A stretch of DNA of 9,293 bases from Pseudomonadota bacterium. GTDB lineage: Bacteria; Pseudomonadota; Alphaproteobacteria; Rhizobiales; Xanthobacteraceae. Position 1 is the stretch's first letter; the number at the start of each line of letters is the position of its first letter. The translations under genes and the position numbers were made by a program. Below the pieces are notes generated by a model. The model had not been told where the DNA came from and made no database searches. It was given only the letters and a program-made list of their open reading frames with translations. The stretch covers positions 1 to 9,293 of the forward strand of contig JAKAMD010000114.1 in NCBI GenBank assembly GCA_021823875.1. The letters are read 5' to 3'. Below, one piece after another: positions 6,343 to 9,293 of the stretch.

Positions 6343-7527
6343 ATGATGACCATGCGTTACGCCGAGGTGCCGGCGGCCTTGCAGCTGGGCCCCGCCGGGA
6401 CCGCCGGCGCGGCGCGGGTCGTGTCGGTCGACGCGCTGCGCGGCTTCAACATTTTCTGGATCATCGGCGGCGACGGCGCGATCTACGCGCTCGACCGGGT
6501 GCTGCAGCACAAAGGTTCGCTCGCCGCGGCGGTCGGCGGCTTCCTCGGCGCCCAGATGACCCACTCGCCCTGGGAAGGCTTCCGCTTCTACGATTTCATC
6601 TTCCCGTTGTTCCTGTTCGTCATCGGCGTGTCGATCGTGCTTTCGCTGACGCGGTTGGTGGCGCGCGAAGGCACGGCCAAGGCGCATGGACGGGTCTTAC
6701 GCCGCGCGCTGCTGCTCTATGCGCTCGGCATCATCTTTTATGGCGGCTTCAAGGGCGCTTTCGACGACATCCGGCTGGTCGGCGTGCTGCAACGCATCGC
6801 GATCTGCTACCTGTTCGCTTCGCTGATGTTCCTGAATTTCAACGGGCGCGGATTGGTTGCAGCTTTCCTTGCGCTGCTCATCGGCTATTGGGCGCTGATG
6901 ATGTTCGTGCCGGTGCCGGACCTGGGCGCAGTCTTCCTCTTGCCTAATGCCAACCTCGCCGACTGGATCGACGTGAATTATCTGCCCGGCCGGCTGTGGG
7001 ACAAGACGCGCGATCCGGAAGGCCTGCTCGGCACCTTGCCGGCGATCGCGAGCTGCTTGGCCGGCGTGTTCGCCGGCCTGCTGTTGCAGGATGCCCGCGT
7101 CGCGCCGCAGCGCAAGGTGCTGTGGCTGATCGGCGGCGGCGCGTTGTGCGTGGTGGCGGGCGAAATATGGGGCCTGTGGTTCCCGGTGATCAAGCCGATC
7201 TGGACTTCGTCTTATGTATTGGTAGCGGCGGGCTGGAGCGCGATCCTGCTCGGCGCGCTCTATCAGGTGATCGACCTGTGGGGCTACCAGCGCTGGGCGA
7301 CGATCTTCGTGTGGATCGGCGCCAACGCCATCACACTCTATTTCATCAACGGCGTGGTCGGCTTTGAGCCGTTCGCATTGCGCTTCGTCGGCGGCGATAT
7401 TGCGCGTTTCTTCGACGCCGCGCTGACGCCGGGTGCCGGCTCTTTCATTGCGCACCTTGTCGGGCTCGGCTTCGCCGTGGCGCTCGCCGGCTACCTCTAT
7501 AAGCGCAAGATCTTCCTGCGGGTCTAG
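6343..7527 (+). CDS. HGSNAT/DUF5009-like multi-pass membrane acyltransferase
   Basis: A 394-residue integral membrane protein related to heparan-alpha-glucosaminide N-acetyltransferase (HGSNAT) and bacterial DUF5009/YeiB-type proteins. These transfer acetyl groups across a membrane, in HGSNAT from cytosolic acetyl-CoA to the amino group of a terminal glucosamine. Family marks are SVDALRGFNIFW (28-39), THSPWEGFRFYDFIFPLFLF (73-92), GVLQRIAICY (147-156) and DPEGLLGTLPAI (225-236). His74 aligns with the active-site histidine of human HGSNAT (KHASWNG context). I count ten or so hydrophobic segments, the last near 370-387, followed by a basic tail KRKIF. Starts at 6343, 6346 and 6352 are all possible; none has a Shine-Dalgarno, and promoter position favours 6343 or 6346. 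The stop overlaps the convergent NadX-like gene. The neighbouring secreted de-N-acetylase suggests a shared amino-sugar substrate, but this is inference. Confidence 0.88.
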   Translation: MMTMRYAEVPAALQLGPAGTAGAARVVSVDALRGFNIFWIIGGDGAIYALDRVLQHKGSLAAAVGGFLGAQMTHSPWEGFRFYDFIFPLFLFVIGVSIVLSLTRLVAREGTAKAHGRVLRRALLLYALGIIFYGGFKGAFDDIRLVGVLQRIAICYLFASLMFLNFNGRGLVAAFLALLIGYWALMMFVPVPDLGAVFLLPNANLADWIDVNYLPGRLWDKTRDPEGLLGTLPAIASCLAGVFAGLLLQDARVAPQRKVLWLIGGGALCVVAGEIWGLWFPVIKPIWTSSYVLVAAGWSAILLGALYQVIDLWGYQRWATIFVWIGANAITLYFINGVVGFEPFALRFVGGDIARFFDAALTPGAGSFIAHLVGLGFAVALAGYLYKRKIFLRV

Positions 7528-8333
7528 CTGCCGACCTTCAATTCCGACACCAGCGCGCGCAGGGCGGCGACGGTGGATGGCGCCACCAGCCGTCCGGTGC
7601 GCGGATTGGCCGAGGGCACGCCCTCGATAGTCATGGTGAAGCGCGCGGCTTCCGCCTCGACCGTGATGGTGTGGGTGTTGCGGGTGACGGTCGGGTCGGC
7701 CCAGATTTCCAGCCGCGTGCGGTCGGGTCCGATGCCGGCAAGACTGAGCGCCGCCGCCACATTGACATTGGTGGGAAAGCCACGCGCGCCCTCGCGCGCC
7801 GGGCCTTCGAACACTTTCAGCGGTTCCGTCAAACCCGCGAGTGAAATGGCGCGCTCGCGCAGATAGGGCGCGCCTTCAAGCCCGGCCGGCGGCTTGCGCG
7901 TGACCATGGTGACCGCATGCACGGTGCCTTCGGCCGCGGCGCGCACGGCGTCGAGCCCGAGCAGCGCGCCGCTCGGCACCAGGACGCGCGCGCCTTTCTC
8001 CTTGGCGCGCGCGATCAGGTCGTCGTTGTCGAGCAGTTGCGCAACCGACAGCGGCATGAACAGCCGGCCCTTGTCGATGGCGCTGATCGCCACGTCGCGG
8101 AACAGCGCAGGCGGTAGGCATTCCACCACCACATCGCAATCGTCGGCGAGCTCGATGGCGGCGCGGAAGGCGACCGTTTCGAGAGCGGGAAGCGCGCGCA
8201 GGGCTTTGGTCTTGTCACGCACGGCAACGGCGCCCAGCGTCAGGCCGGGCACGCCCTCGATGAGGCGCTGCGCCACCTCGAGCCCAACCGCGCCGAGTCC
8301 GGCGATGCCGACACGCAAGGGAAGCTGGGCCAT
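7524..8333 (-). CDS. nadX: L-aspartate dehydrogenase family protein (NadX-like)
   Basis: A 269-residue NAD(P)-dependent dehydrogenase of the aspartate dehydrogenase family, which oxidises L-aspartate to iminoaspartate/oxaloacetate or works in the reductive direction. The Rossmann domain opens with GIAGLGAVG (9-17). The catalytic domain has SGALLGLDAV (121-130), TRKPP (145-149), FPTNVNVAAALSLAG (186-200), the catalytic-type histidine His221 in TRNTHTITVE, and a closing ANPRTGRL (242-249). All are family marks, and length is normal. The ATG at 8333 has GGAG six bases upstream. It follows the dioxygenase-like gene by 16 bases on the same strand, clearly one operon. In this setting it may act in a catabolic path on an aspartate-like intermediate rather than in NAD synthesis; no nadA or nadC is visible nearby. 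Its stop overlaps the stop of the convergent acyltransferase. Confidence 0.9.
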   Translation of the reverse strand: MAQLPLRVGIAGLGAVGLEVAQRLIEGVPGLTLGAVAVRDKTKALRALPALETVAFRAAIELADDCDVVVECLPPALFRDVAISAIDKGRLFMPLSVAQLLDNDDLIARAKEKGARVLVPSGALLGLDAVRAAAEGTVHAVTMVTRKPPAGLEGAPYLRERAISLAGLTEPLKVFEGPAREGARGFPTNVNVAAALSLAGIGPDRTRLEIWADPTVTRNTHTITVEAEAARFTMTIEGVPSANPRTGRLVAPSTVAALRALVSELKVGS

Positions 8334-8349
8334 GCTACGCTCCGTGGGT

Positions 8350-9270
8350 TCAGCGCCAATCAGCGAGGCGCCAGCCGTCGGCGGTAAAGCGCACGTTGAG
8401 GCCGGCGGCCTCGATGCGCTCGCTGGGTGCCGCGCTGATACCCCAATGGTCGAGCTGGCCTACCGGCCAGTTCCATTGGTCCGCCGTCTTGGGGCGGTGG
8501 CTGGCGTCGACTTGCTGCATCTCGGCGGTGAGTTCGATTGGCAAATTTTCCGGGCCTAGGAAATAGCAGAACACGTTGTTGCCCGGCCCGTGCCGGCCCG
8601 GCCCCCATTCGATGCCGTGGCCATCGAGCCGCAAGCGGCCGGCGCCGCGCATCACCGATTCGAGATCGGGCGCCTCGAAGGCGATGTGGTTGAGCGTCGG
8701 TCCGCCGCTGTTGCCGATCACCACGCTGTGGTGGTCGCTGTTGCAGGAGAGGAAGCGCAGCCGCCGCGTGGTGTCGGTCAAGGTGAAACCGAGCGCGTCG
8801 CGATAGCAGCGGAAGGTAGCATCACTGTCGCCGGTATTGAGATTGATGTGCGAAATCTTGCGCAGGCGGTCGGGCGCATCAGCTTTGTCGGCATGATCTT
8901 CGACGCCGCAGACCACCGCGGCGTTGCGGCCTTCCGGGTCCTTGAAGCCGAAACCGTAAGCGCCGTGCGGCTGGCGCAAGGGCGCCGGCGTCTCGACCTC
9001 TTTGAGGCCATGCGCGAGAACCTGCGCATGCAATGCATCGACGGTGGCGCGGTCGGCAGCGTCGAACACCATGCGCACCACGCAAGGGCGCGGCGCCTTG
9101 TGCAGCGCCAGGATGTGATGGAAGGCGCCGGTGCCGCGCAGATAATGCACGCTGCCTGTTTCGCCGACATAACCGAGCTTCCAGATCTCGGTGAAGAAGC
9201 GCAAGGAGCCTTGCGGATCGGCGAGGCCGACCTCGACGCTGCGCAGCGCGCGGACTTTCGCGTTGCTCAT
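8350..9270 (-). CDS. Two-domain VOC protein, extradiol ring-cleavage dioxygenase-like
   Basis: A 306-residue type I extradiol dioxygenase-like protein with two vicinal-oxygen-chelate domains: an N-terminal one of about 1-125 without a metal site, and a catalytic one of about 136-255. The Fe(II) ligands expected from BphC are present as His141 (SHINLNT), His195 (LNHIAFE) and Glu246 (LPIEL). The second-sphere residues also match in spacing: His181 (DHHSVVI), His227 (GRHGPGNN) and Tyr236 (FCYFLGP). An active ring-cleaving enzyme is therefore likely, with a catecholic substrate that cannot be named. The PROSITE extradiol signature is only partly matched (Cys before Tyr, Gly and Asn at two conserved positions). 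The ATG at 9270 follows a G-rich GGGGG about nine bases upstream. It is the first complete gene of a minus-strand operon with the NadX-like gene; more genes may lie beyond the right edge. Confidence 0.88.
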   Translation of the reverse strand: MSNAKVRALRSVEVGLADPQGSLRFFTEIWKLGYVGETGSVHYLRGTGAFHHILALHKAPRPCVVRMVFDAADRATVDALHAQVLAHGLKEVETPAPLRQPHGAYGFGFKDPEGRNAAVVCGVEDHADKADAPDRLRKISHINLNTGDSDATFRCYRDALGFTLTDTTRRLRFLSCNSDHHSVVIGNSGGPTLNHIAFEAPDLESVMRGAGRLRLDGHGIEWGPGRHGPGNNVFCYFLGPENLPIELTAEMQQVDASHRPKTADQWNWPVGQLDHWGISAAPSERIEAAGLNVRFTADGWRLADWR

Positions 9271-9293
9271 ACATTTACCCCCAGGAAGCGCGC

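Noticed and set aside
6697..7455. Minus-strand open frame opposite the acyltransferase gene
   Set aside because: Composition rich in Gln, Arg, His and Asp without a domain; a shadow of a well-supported membrane protein.

Overview
The window is GC-rich chromosomal DNA, most likely from an alphaproteobacterium of the Hyphomicrobiales (the Bradyrhizobium/Rhodopseudomonas side). This rests on the protein families present and on short palindromic intergenic repeats of a kind abundant in that order; the species cannot be named from sequence alone. Eight protein-coding genes fill almost all of it. There are no RNA genes, transposases, CRISPR arrays or phage genes, and no gene-free stretch over 300 bases.

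Region 1 (1-4361): a MarR-family regulator (+ strand) faces tail-to-tail a three-gene minus-strand operon for a molybdenum hydroxylase of the xanthine dehydrogenase / aerobic CO dehydrogenase superfamily. The order is FAD subunit, molybdopterin subunit, [2Fe-2S] subunit. The active-site loop is not that of a true CO dehydrogenase, so the substrate is unknown. Both internal junctions of the operon look as if they are built from dispersed repeat sequence. A plausible promoter with an overlapping inverted repeat lies just upstream of the FAD gene.

Region 2 (4393-7527): a DUF502 membrane protein (-) is divergent from a secreted PIG-L/LmbE-type de-N-acetylase (+). The latter is followed by a multi-pass HGSNAT/DUF5009-like membrane acyltransferase (+). 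The last two families carry out opposite chemistry on amino sugars: removal and addition of an N-acetyl group. The gap between them holds a hairpin repeat, a good FNR/FixK-type box and a TTGACT-N17-TACCAT promoter placed so that the transcript would be leaderless. The DUF502/PIG-L divergent region carries two short words, each present once on each strand.

Region 3 (7524-9293): a minus-strand pair, a two-domain extradiol-dioxygenase-like VOC protein followed 16 bases later by an aspartate dehydrogenase (NadX-like) protein. The pair probably continues a catabolic operon beyond the right edge. Its last gene shares the bases CTAG as overlapping stop codons with the convergent acyltransferase.

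Overall this looks like ordinary accessory metabolism with catabolic flavour (orphan Mo hydroxylase, MarR, ring-cleavage-type dioxygenase). The most interesting points are the deacetylase/acetyltransferase neighbours and the regulatory layout around them. I do not see strong evidence for an entirely new system.
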